Below, in pieces: positions 26,348 through 35,651 of a stretch of DNA of 64,000 bases; position 1 is the first letter of the stretch; every line of letters starts with the position of its first letter. The DNA is from Flectobacillus roseus. Its GTDB lineage: Bacteria > Bacteroidota > Bacteroidia > Cytophagales > Spirosomataceae. The stretch is taken from NCBI RefSeq assembly GCF_030056665.1, contig NZ_JASHIG010000002.1; one strand, 5' to 3'. The notes below the pieces were generated by a model, which was not told the DNA's origin, did no database searches, and saw only the letters and a list, made by a program, of their open reading frames with translations. The translations under genes and the position numbers were made by a program.

Positions 26348-27016
26348 TTACAATTTTAACAATTCAGCTAGCATAAGTTCAGCTACTGTATTGTTGCCAA
26401 GATCGTTCAAGTGAACTCTATCAGTTGTTAAAACACCTGAATCTTTATTCGATGGATTATTGGCTAAGTCATAAGCCAAAAATGCTTTTCTTAAGTCAAC
26501 CAAGGGTAAGCTATTTTTTTCAGCCAGTTTGCGAATAAGGTTTGAATAATGATTCATATCGCCATCTTGTGGGTTACTAAAATCATTTTTCTCTCCAATA
26601 ACCGCAGGTGTACACAATACGACTTTAGCGCCACTTGCTTTAATTTTATCGATGAGCGCCTGATAAAATCTTACAAATTTATCTGGGTCAGTTCCTGTCC
26701 CAGAAGTAGTTTTATGCCAAACATCGTTTACCCCAACATAAATAAAAACCGCATCGGGCTTTTTTTCTAAAACGTCGGATTCGAGTCTCAGATATAAATC
26801 GTATACTTTGTTTCCTCCAATCCCTGCTCCAATTAATTCATATTTTGAACCAAGGTTTTTACCAGTTAATAGTTCACCAATACGAGTGATGTAACCGTTG
26901 GGTTTCACTCCAGCTTGTGTGATAGAGTCGCCAAAGAAAATAACTTTTTTAGGTTTGTCAGCAACAAAAGAGGCTAAAGCTAATACCGTAAGAAGGGCAA
27001 AAATTGTTTTACGCAT
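26348..27016 (-). CDS. Secreted SGNH/GDSL hydrolase
   Basis: 222 residues with a signal peptide (KTIFALLTVLALASFVAD). SGNH blocks: I FFGDSITQAG (Ser), II GAGIGG, III GVNDVWH (Asn), V DRVHLNDLGN (Asp-x-x-His). A typical lipase/acetylesterase of the periplasm. It sits 53 bases upstream of the FAH gene in the same orientation, so it may remove acetyl groups from the sugar polymer whose deoxysugar is catabolised here (inference). Confidence 0.88.
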   Translation of the reverse strand: MRKTIFALLTVLALASFVADKPKKVIFFGDSITQAGVKPNGYITRIGELLTGKNLGSKYELIGAGIGGNKVYDLYLRLESDVLEKKPDAVFIYVGVNDVWHKTTSGTGTDPDKFVRFYQALIDKIKASGAKVVLCTPAVIGEKNDFSNPQDGDMNHYSNLIRKLAEKNSLPLVDLRKAFLAYDLANNPSNKDSGVLTTDRVHLNDLGNNTVAELMLAELLKL

Positions 27017-27116
27017 CTGTTTTGAGATAATTAATGAATAATTGATTTATAGTGTTGGGTGAAAATACTCACGCCATTTAATTACTCTTATCCTTTCTTG
27101 ACAGGAAAACAAACTC

Positions 27117-27881
27117 TTAGTTGTTCAAACGGATAAATCCACCATCAATTGGGTAGTCTGTACCAGTGATAAATGATGCTTCATCAGAGCATAAATACAA
27201 GGCTAGTGCAGCTACTTCCTCAGGTTTTGCCATACGACCAATAGGCTGAGTGGCAGAAAGCTTCTCGAACATTTCCTCCTCACGACCCGGATAATTCTTT
27301 GCAATAAAACCATCCACAAATGGCGTATGTACACGTGCTGGCGAAATACAGTTACAACGAATATTATTTTTGATATAATCTTTCGCTACCGACAGCGTCA
27401 TGGTTAATACCGCACCTTTTGACATAGAATAAGCAAAACGATCTGGTAAACCAATAGATGATGCGATAGAAGCCATGTTTAGAATTACTCCGCCTCCATT
27501 AGCTTTCATCACTGGAACAACCGCATAAAGTGTATTGTAAACACCCTTTACATTTACGCTGTAAACTCTTTCAAACGCATCAGCATCGCAGTTTTCCAAC
27601 GAACCCACGTGAGCAATACCAGCGTTATTAACCAATACGTCTACTTTCCCGATGCTGTTAATCACTTCGCTAACTTGAGCTTGATTACTTACGTCACACG
27701 CATGAACCTGCGCTTGTCCGCCAGCCTCAATTATTTCAGACACTGAAGATTCTCCAGCAGAAGCATTCAGTTCTAAAATATGAACCGTTGCACCTTGCTT
27801 TCCAAATAATACTGAGATAGCCTTACCAATACCGCTACCTCCGCCTGTCACTACTGCTACTTTTCCTGATAAACTAAACAT
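27117..27881 (-). CDS. SDR dehydrogenase, probable 2-keto-3-deoxy-L-fuconate dehydrogenase
   Basis: From the ATG at 27881 (MFSLSGKVAVVTGGGSGIGKA) the protein has 254 residues; an in-frame ATG at 27917 adds 12 residues that do not fit SDR starts. It has NNAGIAH, NMASIASS, YSMSKGA (Y-x3-K) and the ending GTDYPIDGGFIRLNN. The Glu in ILELNAS after beta2 suggests NAD. With neighbours it is the likely oxidase of the 2-keto-3-deoxy acid at C4. Substrate from context only. Confidence 0.82.
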   Translation of the reverse strand: MFSLSGKVAVVTGGGSGIGKAISVLFGKQGATVHILELNASAGESSVSEIIEAGGQAQVHACDVSNQAQVSEVINSIGKVDVLVNNAGIAHVGSLENCDADAFERVYSVNVKGVYNTLYAVVPVMKANGGGVILNMASIASSIGLPDRFAYSMSKGAVLTMTLSVAKDYIKNNIRCNCISPARVHTPFVDGFIAKNYPGREEEMFEKLSATQPIGRMAKPEEVAALALYLCSDEASFITGTDYPIDGGFIRLNN

Positions 27882-27944
27882 AAGATGTATATTTATTTGG
27901 CTGTTTGAAATCGCCAATGGATTGTTTTATTTTTAAAGATTGCT

Positions 27945-28085
27945 TTAGGCAATAAGCCTGCTTGAATTCATGTTTTTTTTGCCAAAAGCCAACAGCTGAA
28001 AGCCGAAAGCACAGGTTAGAATTAAATTCAGCACTCTTAGTTATTCTGAGATATTTCCGAAATCCAAAATCTGAAATCCTAAATA
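27945..28085. repeat. Degenerate 7-base-word repeat region
   Basis: TTAGGCAATAAGCCTGCTTG, GCCAAAAGCCAACAGC, GAAAGCCGAAAGC, AATTCAGCACTC and TTTCCGAAATCCAAAATC follow each other. The same words make up the intergenic regions at 19055, 30676, 41850, 47750 and 60185. No gene. Confidence 0.55.
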
Positions 28086-28100
28086 GTTTATGATTAAGAC

Positions 28101-29759
28101 TTAAAGGCTTACCCCTCTTCTCCAGAACATAAAATCATCTTGACCTAGCTCCATTGCTTTGGTTTGATATTCACCAGAAGCCAAGCCGATAATATATTCT
28201 AAAACCATCTCGCCCATTTCTTCTACTGATTTTTCTCCTTCGATAATTGGACCACAATCAATATCAATGATTTCTGGTAGTTTTTGTGCCAATTTTGTAT
28301 TGGTAGAAAGTTTTACCATTGGACAGATAGGATTACCCGTCGGAGTACCCAAACCAGTGGTAAACAACTGGATTGTAGCACCTGCGCCAGCCATGCCAGA
28401 GGTTGCCAACACGTCGTTACCAGGGGTGCAAACCAAATTCAAGCCCGCCTTTTTTGAATATTGTCCATATCCCAAAGCATCTACTACAGGTGATGAACCA
28501 GCTTTCTTAGCAGCACCAGCCGACTTAATTGCATCAGTAATCAAGCCATCTTTAATATTTCCAGGGGAAGGGTTCATATCAAAACCTGCACCAACGGCCT
28601 CGGCACGACGTGCATATTCCTTCATCAAATACCCAAAATTATCGGCCACTTCCGCAGTTACTGCACGGTTTTGCAATTCTTGTTCAACTCCACACAATTC
28701 AGGAAACTCCGCAATCATCACATTGGCACCAAGTGCCACCAACAAATCAGCCGTATGACCAATTGCAGGGTTGGCAGAAATACCTGAAAAACCATCCGAA
28801 CCACCACATTTTACACCAACTCTCAACTTGCTCAAAGGGGCGGGCTTTCTTTCGATTTCATTGATTTGAATCATGCCTACAAATGTTTGACGAATAGCCT
28901 CCGCCAACATTTGTGACTCACCCGAACCTAAATCTTGTTGTTGTTCGAGGATATATAATGGTTTTTCGAAATTTGGAGAAATTTTATGGATAGCCTCTTG
29001 TAAAATACTCACTTGAGAGTGTTGACATCCTAAGCTTAGCACGGTAATACCCGCTACATTGGGATTGACACAATAGCCCGCAAGAAGGTTACAAAGGTTT
29101 TCTGAATCTTCACGATTTTCACCACAACCACTTTCATGCGTTAAGAACTTAATACCATCAACGTTCTTGAATACACGATTCTGACGATAGTCGGATTTCT
29201 TTTGTTGGAAAGTAAAAGTTTTCAATGAATCGATGTCGGCACCAGACTGATACGCATCTAATAAGGTACTAACTTGATCGAGGTACAAATCTGGTTGTGC
29301 ATATCCTAAAGCCTTCAAAAACGCTTGCTTCATGATATTTACATTACGATTTTCACAAAAAACCAATGGAATCACTAACCAATAATTTTGCGTACCTACC
29401 TGACCATCAGCACGATGATACCCCATAAAAGTACGATTTTGCCATGCAGAAACATCAGGTGCTTGCCAAGTGTAGTCCTTCAATTTTCCTTGAAAAGGCT
29501 CTGAAGCATGTTTTAAGTTAAAAGTATGAATCAGCCCACCAGCAGGAATAGGCATTTGTGCTTTTCCTACTAAAACACCATACATGGTAACCTCTTCACC
29601 TTGTTTTAAATCATCGATAGTAAACTTATGTTTGGCAGCGATATCATCTTGTAAAATGATTGTTTTTCCTTTAAAAACAACCTCTTCGCCCTTTTTCAAA
29701 TCACATAGAGCCACCAACACATTGTCAGTTGGATTTATTTGTAAAAATGTTCTTTTCAC
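28101..29759 (-). CDS. UxaA-family (altronate/galactarate-type) dehydratase, probable deoxyaldonate dehydratase
   Basis: 552 residues, the size of full-length altronate dehydratases: an N-terminal SAF-like domain (about 1-90) and a C-terminal catalytic region with GYHRADGQVGTQNYWLV, THESGCGENREDSENL, LSLGCQHSQVS, VGVKCGGSDGFSGISANPA and PTGNPICPMVKLSTN. Conserved Cys residues fit an iron-dependent site. In a run with lactonase, two SDRs and FAH hydrolase it most likely dehydrates L-fuconate or L-rhamnonate in place of the enolase-type enzyme used by proteobacteria. It is first in the minus-strand run. Confidence 0.82.
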   Translation of the reverse strand: MKRTFLQINPTDNVLVALCDLKKGEEVVFKGKTIILQDDIAAKHKFTIDDLKQGEEVTMYGVLVGKAQMPIPAGGLIHTFNLKHASEPFQGKLKDYTWQAPDVSAWQNRTFMGYHRADGQVGTQNYWLVIPLVFCENRNVNIMKQAFLKALGYAQPDLYLDQVSTLLDAYQSGADIDSLKTFTFQQKKSDYRQNRVFKNVDGIKFLTHESGCGENREDSENLCNLLAGYCVNPNVAGITVLSLGCQHSQVSILQEAIHKISPNFEKPLYILEQQQDLGSGESQMLAEAIRQTFVGMIQINEIERKPAPLSKLRVGVKCGGSDGFSGISANPAIGHTADLLVALGANVMIAEFPELCGVEQELQNRAVTAEVADNFGYLMKEYARRAEAVGAGFDMNPSPGNIKDGLITDAIKSAGAAKKAGSSPVVDALGYGQYSKKAGLNLVCTPGNDVLATSGMAGAGATIQLFTTGLGTPTGNPICPMVKLSTNTKLAQKLPEIIDIDCGPIIEGEKSVEEMGEMVLEYIIGLASGEYQTKAMELGQDDFMFWRRGVSL

Positions 29760-29871
29760 AGTGTATCTTTCTTTTGTTATCTGCTAGAAGAAGGGACAAG
29801 TTTGAAAAAATACTCTTTCAGCTTTGCAAAATTTGCAAAAAAATCCTCCGAAAATTCCTGCATAAATAAAA

Positions 29872-29897
29872 AAGAGGAACTCTGATGAGTTCCTCTT
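29872..29897 (-). terminator. Terminator of the outer-membrane protein gene
   Basis: AAGAGGAACTC (29872-29882), loop TGAT, GAGTTCCTCTT (29887-29897), followed on the - strand by TTTTTATTTATG. It lies 44 bases past the stop codon at 29941. Confidence 0.85.
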
Positions 29898-29940
29898 CAA
29901 AATTGCTTTATCCGAATGTGTTTGTGGAATTTATTATATT

Positions 29941-30483
29941 TTAGTACATACCACCGCCGATGGTAATGGCAGCTTTTAGACCTAGGTATGACATATTTTT
30001 AGGGGCTAAATTGTATTCGGCAGCCAAACGGAAATGGCTCAATTGAACCCCCACGCGAGGAACTAATCCAAAGCCTGAACCACCTGCTGCCTCAACAGGA
30101 GTCGTCCCAGTGTTATATATCGCGGCTGTAGCTCCAGAAAAAAGACCTACCCCAAGACCGCCGAAAAATCTACTTTTGCCTTCACCAAGGTAATAATCGC
30201 CCGTCAAGATATAAGAGCCAACTGCACCGATAGAAGAAGATGTTTCTGTTCCAGCTCCGAATAGGGCTGCCTCTAATTTTAATCCTGCAACAAAGTTATC
30301 GTTTATGGCATAGGCTGGTTCAATGGAAATACCTGCACCTGCACCGTAACCTTTAGTATAATTTGGAATCACATAGGTGAATGGAGAAATATGAACTCTG
30401 AATGGTACATAAGATTCTGATTGTGCACTTGAAGAAAATGCTAAGCTAATAGCAATAGCTAGTGTTAATAAAATTTTGTTCAT
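29941..30483 (-). CDS. Outer-membrane beta-barrel protein
   Basis: From the ATG at 30483 (MNKILLTLAIAISLAFSSSAQ, a signal peptide) the protein has 180 residues; an upstream in-frame ATG at 30579 adds a non-signal extension. Alternating strands such as GAGAGISIEPAYAINDNFVAGLKLEAALF, GSYILTGDYYLG and FRLAAEYNLAPKN fit a small 8-stranded barrel of the OmpW/opacity class. It ends in LGLKAAITIGGGMY with a C-terminal aromatic residue, as expected for BAM-inserted barrels. Role unknown. Confidence 0.82.
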   Translation of the reverse strand: MNKILLTLAIAISLAFSSSAQSESYVPFRVHISPFTYVIPNYTKGYGAGAGISIEPAYAINDNFVAGLKLEAALFGAGTETSSSIGAVGSYILTGDYYLGEGKSRFFGGLGVGLFSGATAAIYNTGTTPVEAAGGSGFGLVPRVGVQLSHFRLAAEYNLAPKNMSYLGLKAAITIGGGMY

Positions 30484-30659
30484 GAACTTTTGTAGATGAT
30501 TAATAAATTTTGATAAAGCAATTATTGAATAGTCTACAAATTTAGATTGTTTACACCAATAATCTTCGATAAAATACAATTTTATATACTTATTAGCATA
30601 AAAGTAAGTATTTTCAGAATCAACTTAATATAGAATAATATTGATTATATGAGACTGTG

Positions 30660-30870
30660 AAATAAGATTTAAGTTATATGCTTAGGCACTAGGTGGCAGG
30701 CATTAGGCAAAGAGTTTTAATGTGTTTTTTAGTAACTACAGCCATACTTTTTTCCAAAACCCACAGCCGAAGGCCGTTACCTGAAAGCCTCAAGCATAAT
30801 CCTAAATTTTATTTTGCCCACTAACTTCGAATGCATTAAAAAACTAGTAACGACCTCTTGGAATAGTTAA
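30660..30870. repeat. GGCATTAGGC / GCCGAAGGC repeat in gap 30580-30919
   Basis: GCTTAGGCACTAGGTGGCAGG, CATTAGGCAAAGAG, ACCCACAGCCGAAGGCCGTTA and CTGAAAGCCTCAAGC lie between about 30676 and 30800. This is one copy of the family found in tandem at 19055. Nothing coding is seen. Confidence 0.55.
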
Positions 30871-30897
30871 ACCCAGAGAAGTTGTAGATCTCTGGGT
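30871..30897 (-). terminator. Hairpin after the giant secreted-protein gene
   Basis: ACCCAGAGA (30871-30879) pairs with TCTCTGGGT (30889-30897). On the - strand it lies 22 bases past the stop codon and is followed by TTTAACTATTCC, a weak T tract. Confidence 0.55.
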
Positions 30898-30919
30898 GTT
30901 TACTTTCCTGAAAATAACA

Positions 30920-33900
30920 CTAGTACTTTTGTACTTTAAGCACAACTTTCTTCGTGGATGATTCCACCGAAAAGAAATAAATACCAGACGCCTGTCCGCC
31001 CATATCAATTAAATTATCTCCTTGGCTTAAGACTTTTTCTAGCACTACTTTTCCCATTGCATCATAAACATTTAGTCTTGCATCTTGTACAACATTCATT
31101 AAAGTGAGCACTCCCTCGGTTGGGTTTGGTGCTACTCGTATTCCCCAATCTGATAACTCTTCAATTCCTGTGACAATCAACAATTGAGCTTGAGATTTTG
31201 AGCCAACCTTTCCAGCACATAGATTATTACTCACTGAACTGATAAGAAATTTTGCTCCCATCGTGGCAATTACAGGAATACTGAATTGGGAAGTTGTGGT
31301 GGTATAATTATAAAAAACAGCATTATCGTCTTTAAGCAATAATTTGATGGGTAATGCTCCTGTAGTTGAAATGCTCAAAGCGGGAGTTTGTCCTGACATT
31401 ACATAAATATTTGTGGAGTCAAACTGCGCCGTTGGAATTTTATGAATCGTTATTGGATATGGACTTGTTGTACTCGTACTGTTGGAAGTATTTGCGATAA
31501 CCTTAAACCGATAACCGAAACCAGTTGAAGCTACTTCTGGCAAGGTCGCTGATAGCGTATTTGAACTTTGTGCAATAACGGGAATTTTCACAAAGTTATT
31601 CCCAACACTATCAGACATATATAAGTCATACGTAGTGCCTGTATCGTAGGTTCCCGTAAGTTTGAAATTGACTTTTACGGTCTGGTTTCCACAAGCGTAG
31701 TTGTAGTATTGAATAGTTTCTTGATTCTCAAGGGATGTAATCTCAACAGATTTTGCCGAAACTGGATTAACAGTAATTTGAGCCGCACCCGTAACAGTAC
31801 CTGCACCACACAAGTTGGAGACAGACGAAAGAGTAAAAGATGTTGAAGCCTTTGGACTTACAGGGAGAAATACATAATTATTATTACCGCCCAAAGTCAA
31901 CGTGTTTGACGAACCATCGCTCAGAGTATAGTTTACCAAGTCTGAACTAAAATCTCTACCAAAATACTTTCCCAGTGAATTTGAAACAATCTTCAGATAA
32001 GTGGTTTGTCCAGCGTTGATTGTCGCACTACCTAACACAGAAATAAGTGGTTTTTCCTTCAAACTTAAAAACTGCGTACTGGCGTCTGCCTCCCTTGAGG
32101 CTGATCTCAACTCGATATAGTGGTCGCCAGTGGTGAGGTCTTTTGGAATAGTAAACGAGTACTGTCCGTTATCAGTAACTGAAAGTACATTGTACTCTTT
32201 TGCAGTATATCCATCCTTGATGACAAGGTTAAATCCTTTATTGGCAAATACTCCTTGAGTATTGATATTGATTGATACCTTCTCATCACGGCAATAGGTA
32301 GACCCTTTCAGGTAATTCCATCCAAGAATAGGCTTTACTACTACACTCAAATTAACTGGAATTTCTGTGAGCCCACATTGGTTAACCGCCTTTACTGTGG
32401 TAATACCTGACGATTCGGAAGGGCGGAATACGAACTCATTACTCCCCGTTGTAATGGTTCCCTGATATAAATTATTTGCTGATATTAGTTGAATACTTAA
32501 TGGAGTGCCTGTATTGTTGGTGTAATCTAATTTTATCACCCCGCCAACATTAACGGGATCTGTACTTCGAAGAGAAAACTTCAAATTTGTAGATGAAGGT
32601 GCTTCCTTATAAGTCATTGAAATTGATAACTTATCATTTGCTGGATTATCCATATCCGAAACTTCCAAGGTGTATAGACCAGGAACTATGTCATCTGGAA
32701 TCGTAAATTCAATAATAGGTACATTGATATCAGACAAAAGGGTTCGTCGAACTTGTCCATAACCAAATTGTGAGGCAATCTCAAGTTTTAGTCGATAGTC
32801 TCGATTAGTTGAATACTTGGAAGAATTTTCGATCTGAAGTGGGATTTGCATTTTTGTGCCCTTACAAATCGACAGCTCTTGGTAATAATTTCTTGCATTG
32901 ATCATTTTATCTTTCAAGAAAACTTGAAAATCAAATCCTGATATTTCTGTCGTTCCACACTCATTCGAAATTTCTTTTAGTGAAAAGGTTGTTGACTTTT
33001 TGACTGTGGTTTCAATAGTTGAAGACCCTTCCTGAGTGAATACATATGCACCTCCTTCTTTGGTTCTAATTGTGTAGGGCTGTCCGCCATAAGGTTTGAA
33101 AAAAATCCCATCAGAAAAATTATCATCTGTGGTAATTATTCTTTTCTTTTCACTGGAGGAAAAGGTTGCTTTGTCTTTTACTCTTAAAACGAACTTATTA
33201 CTGGTTACGGGAGATGTACTACATCTTACTCTTAGGAAAATATCCTTATAATCTGATAATGTAGGAACTACCCAATTTGCCTTTCCATCGACAAATTCTA
33301 CAATGTTTTCTATTATTATATTGTTCGAATAATCTACAACGTCTACCAAAAATCTAGATCCGCTTTCATAGTTTCCAGTTGTTTTGAGAGTCATATTGAC
33401 TTTGGTACCCACACATGCCAATCCTCCGTTGGGTATATCGCAATATAATACCATCGATTTTTCAGCATTCTTGACAGTGAAGGACAGTTTTGATGTAATA
33501 CTATTGTTTACACCACAAATATTTTTCGCTGAAACAACGTCTAAGGTATGTGTGTTTTTCACATAGTAATATCGAGCATCCCCATTGATGATTTCCAGAC
33601 TATCTCCATTTGAGAAAGTTAACTTTACTGGGCCTGCATCATTTAAAGAATAATAAATATTGACGTTTGTAGGAACTTCTAAATTCGTTGATTGATTGTC
33701 ATAAATTGATAAACTGAGATTTACAATTGGAATTCTCCGAAAACGAATACCAGTTGAAGTTTGATATCCGTTTTTTGGAATTGCGTCAGTCCATAATTGC
33801 AGGTAATATTTGTAGACACTCTTGGGCGAAAAATCTGAAGGAACTTTAAACCTTGCCAAATTTGGTGAAATAACCACTCCTTCTAGTTTAAAAGATTCTT

Positions 33901-35224
33901 CTGATGAAGCATAACCTGCATAGATTTTTTCTCCTACTTTAATGGCTACGTTTGAACTAAATCCAACTTCAAAACTCCCTCCTGCACATACCTCACTAAC
34001 GGAGATAGCATTTGCTGAAATCGCTTGATTAAGAGTAATTTTAATAGAATCAGTTCCTGAAAACGTTCCACAAACTGTGTTATACGTATCAATCTTATAA
34101 AAGCCAGAAACTTTTGGATTTAGGTAAACGCTTGATGAAGTAGAGCCTCCAAAATAGAAGCTTTCTCCTGAAGACAACTTCAATGAAGTAGGATAAATAC
34201 TATTACTTCTAAAGTTAATATCTACCTCTGTGCCATATGGGGTTGCAAGCTCCCTAGGCGAAAAAGATAATTTGGGTTCTTGATAAATGGTTACGATAGT
34301 TGGAGAGATATTTGAATACACAGACGGATTACTAGTAAAGGCTTGCACCGTATAAGACCTAGAAGGCATATTTGCTGGTATTACTGCTTCCCAATATCCT
34401 CCAACTTCATTCGCTGGGACATCTAAATATTTATTGGAAGCGGGATACACATACTCCGTAAATCTAAAAAAGTATTTATTGTTTGATTCCCACTTCCCAT
34501 TTTTTTGGATCTGTGCTCGAAATGTTTGTCCAGTACATAAGTTTGTTTTAGAACTCAATACTTGCAAAAAGTGGTCAGATACTTTCAGAAATTTAGAACC
34601 AGAAGATGTACCTACGCCACAAAATCCTTCCACTTTCTTAATAGAAAACGTATCTGATTTTGAGGCTCTCAAGTTTACAGTAGCTATTTTTTCGGAAAAT
34701 TCAGCGTTTCCTTCTAGTGTAAAAAATTGCCCATTGCTAAAAGTAGCATCCACAGTAAACATCCCTTCCACCCTCAAAGTTGCTGATACAGTTTCAGTGG
34801 GAAAGGCTTGATACTTAGATAACCCTAATAGCTCAACTAAAGGCTGACCACTCAACCACGTTAACGATGAATTTGAAGTTAATGCAGGACTCGTGGATCT
34901 AATCCTAAATGAAATCATCGATGATTCTCCAGCTATTCTCAGTTGATTGATGGAAGGTAGGTCTGCAATAAGGGTATTGGTTGAATCTCGAAAAGCGATT
35001 GATTGCCAATTTGTATTATTAGATCCAATTTTGTATTCCAAGAGTAATTTATTATCTGTGTTAAAACTTCCGTTTATCTGATAGCTTACAAATACTTTTC
35101 TCCCTGAACAAACGACAGAATTATCTTTCGCTCCTTGTGACATAACCCTTGTAAGGGTTATACTTTGTGAGAATAGTGAAAAACAAGAAAAGAGTAGCAA
35201 GATTGATAAGTAGATTGTTTTCAT
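30920..35224 (-). CDS. Giant T9SS-secreted repeat protein
   Basis: From the ATG at 35224 (signal peptide KTIYLSILLLFSCFSLFSQ) it has 1434 residues. The body consists of seven tandem units of about 190 residues. Each unit opens with a Cys-Gly strand (SVVCSGRKVFVSYQINGSF, TNLCTGQTFRAQI, SEVCAGGSFEVGF, GLACVGTKVNMTL, LSICKGTKMQIPL, STYCRDEKVSINI, NYACGNQTVKVNF) and closes with a second Cys (GFCGVGTSSGS, TVCGTFSGTDS, NICGVNNS, NECGTTEISG, NQCGLTEIP, NLCGAGTVTG, NNLCAGKVGS), suggesting one disulfide or pair per unit. A T9SS C-terminal domain (VAPNPTEGVLTLMNV ... GIYFFSVESSTKKVVLKVQKY) ends it. A surface adhesin is likely. Confidence 0.88.
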   Translation of the reverse strand: MKTIYLSILLLFSCFSLFSQSITLTRVMSQGAKDNSVVCSGRKVFVSYQINGSFNTDNKLLLEYKIGSNNTNWQSIAFRDSTNTLIADLPSINQLRIAGESSMISFRIRSTSPALTSNSSLTWLSGQPLVELLGLSKYQAFPTETVSATLRVEGMFTVDATFSNGQFFTLEGNAEFSEKIATVNLRASKSDTFSIKKVEGFCGVGTSSGSKFLKVSDHFLQVLSSKTNLCTGQTFRAQIQKNGKWESNNKYFFRFTEYVYPASNKYLDVPANEVGGYWEAVIPANMPSRSYTVQAFTSNPSVYSNISPTIVTIYQEPKLSFSPRELATPYGTEVDINFRSNSIYPTSLKLSSGESFYFGGSTSSSVYLNPKVSGFYKIDTYNTVCGTFSGTDSIKITLNQAISANAISVSEVCAGGSFEVGFSSNVAIKVGEKIYAGYASSEESFKLEGVVISPNLARFKVPSDFSPKSVYKYYLQLWTDAIPKNGYQTSTGIRFRRIPIVNLSLSIYDNQSTNLEVPTNVNIYYSLNDAGPVKLTFSNGDSLEIINGDARYYYVKNTHTLDVVSAKNICGVNNSITSKLSFTVKNAEKSMVLYCDIPNGGLACVGTKVNMTLKTTGNYESGSRFLVDVVDYSNNIIIENIVEFVDGKANWVVPTLSDYKDIFLRVRCSTSPVTSNKFVLRVKDKATFSSSEKKRIITTDDNFSDGIFFKPYGGQPYTIRTKEGGAYVFTQEGSSTIETTVKKSTTFSLKEISNECGTTEISGFDFQVFLKDKMINARNYYQELSICKGTKMQIPLQIENSSKYSTNRDYRLKLEIASQFGYGQVRRTLLSDINVPIIEFTIPDDIVPGLYTLEVSDMDNPANDKLSISMTYKEAPSSTNLKFSLRSTDPVNVGGVIKLDYTNNTGTPLSIQLISANNLYQGTITTGSNEFVFRPSESSGITTVKAVNQCGLTEIPVNLSVVVKPILGWNYLKGSTYCRDEKVSININTQGVFANKGFNLVIKDGYTAKEYNVLSVTDNGQYSFTIPKDLTTGDHYIELRSASREADASTQFLSLKEKPLISVLGSATINAGQTTYLKIVSNSLGKYFGRDFSSDLVNYTLSDGSSNTLTLGGNNNYVFLPVSPKASTSFTLSSVSNLCGAGTVTGAAQITVNPVSAKSVEITSLENQETIQYYNYACGNQTVKVNFKLTGTYDTGTTYDLYMSDSVGNNFVKIPVIAQSSNTLSATLPEVASTGFGYRFKVIANTSNSTSTTSPYPITIHKIPTAQFDSTNIYVMSGQTPALSISTTGALPIKLLLKDDNAVFYNYTTTTSQFSIPVIATMGAKFLISSVSNNLCAGKVGSKSQAQLLIVTGIEELSDWGIRVAPNPTEGVLTLMNVVQDARLNVYDAMGKVVLEKVLSQGDNLIDMGGQASGIYFFSVESSTKKVVLKVQKY

Positions 35225-35245
35225 AGCTAGAAATTTTAGATGCAA

Positions 35246-35651
35246 TTGTATTTTTTAAGGATACAAACTGACAGCAAAACTTCGAGTTGAATAGAGGTAA
35301 AATTCAATGATATTTTAATTCTATAGTTCAAAAAGAGAATCGCAAGAAAGGTGTATCCTATTCAGTATTGATTCTTAAAATTACTATAATTTATTACGGC
35401 TTTAAATATGACATTGAAAATTTTTTACTTTTTATAGTTTTATTCTAAAAAGACAAATACTTACAGAATTCACCTCTTAGCCATAACTTCAATTAAATTT
35501 AATTTTCATCAATTAATTATAATATTCTACTTTTATTTAAATTTTAAATATTAATCTATAAAGTTTATAGGATAAATAGTTTATTTTATATACCTTTGTA
35601 ACATCAAACAAGCAATATTAACTCATCACGCTTTAAAGACCTAGATAGAAT
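35246..35651. other. Intergenic region with a promoter for the peroxiredoxin-like gene
   Basis: 406 bases, very AT-rich, no gene seen. TACCTTTG at 35591-35598 fits the TAnnTTTG box, 53 bases before the ATG at 35652. Confidence 0.5.
35591..35598 (+). promoter_or_regulatory. Predicted -7 box
   Basis: TACCTTTG matches TAnnTTTG upstream of the gene at 35652; the -33 region is less clear. Confidence 0.5.

Noticed and set aside
28267..28758. A 163-codon open frame antisense to the UxaA-type gene.
   Set aside because: The opposite strand encodes a well-conserved enzyme; the antisense frame has no recognisable features.
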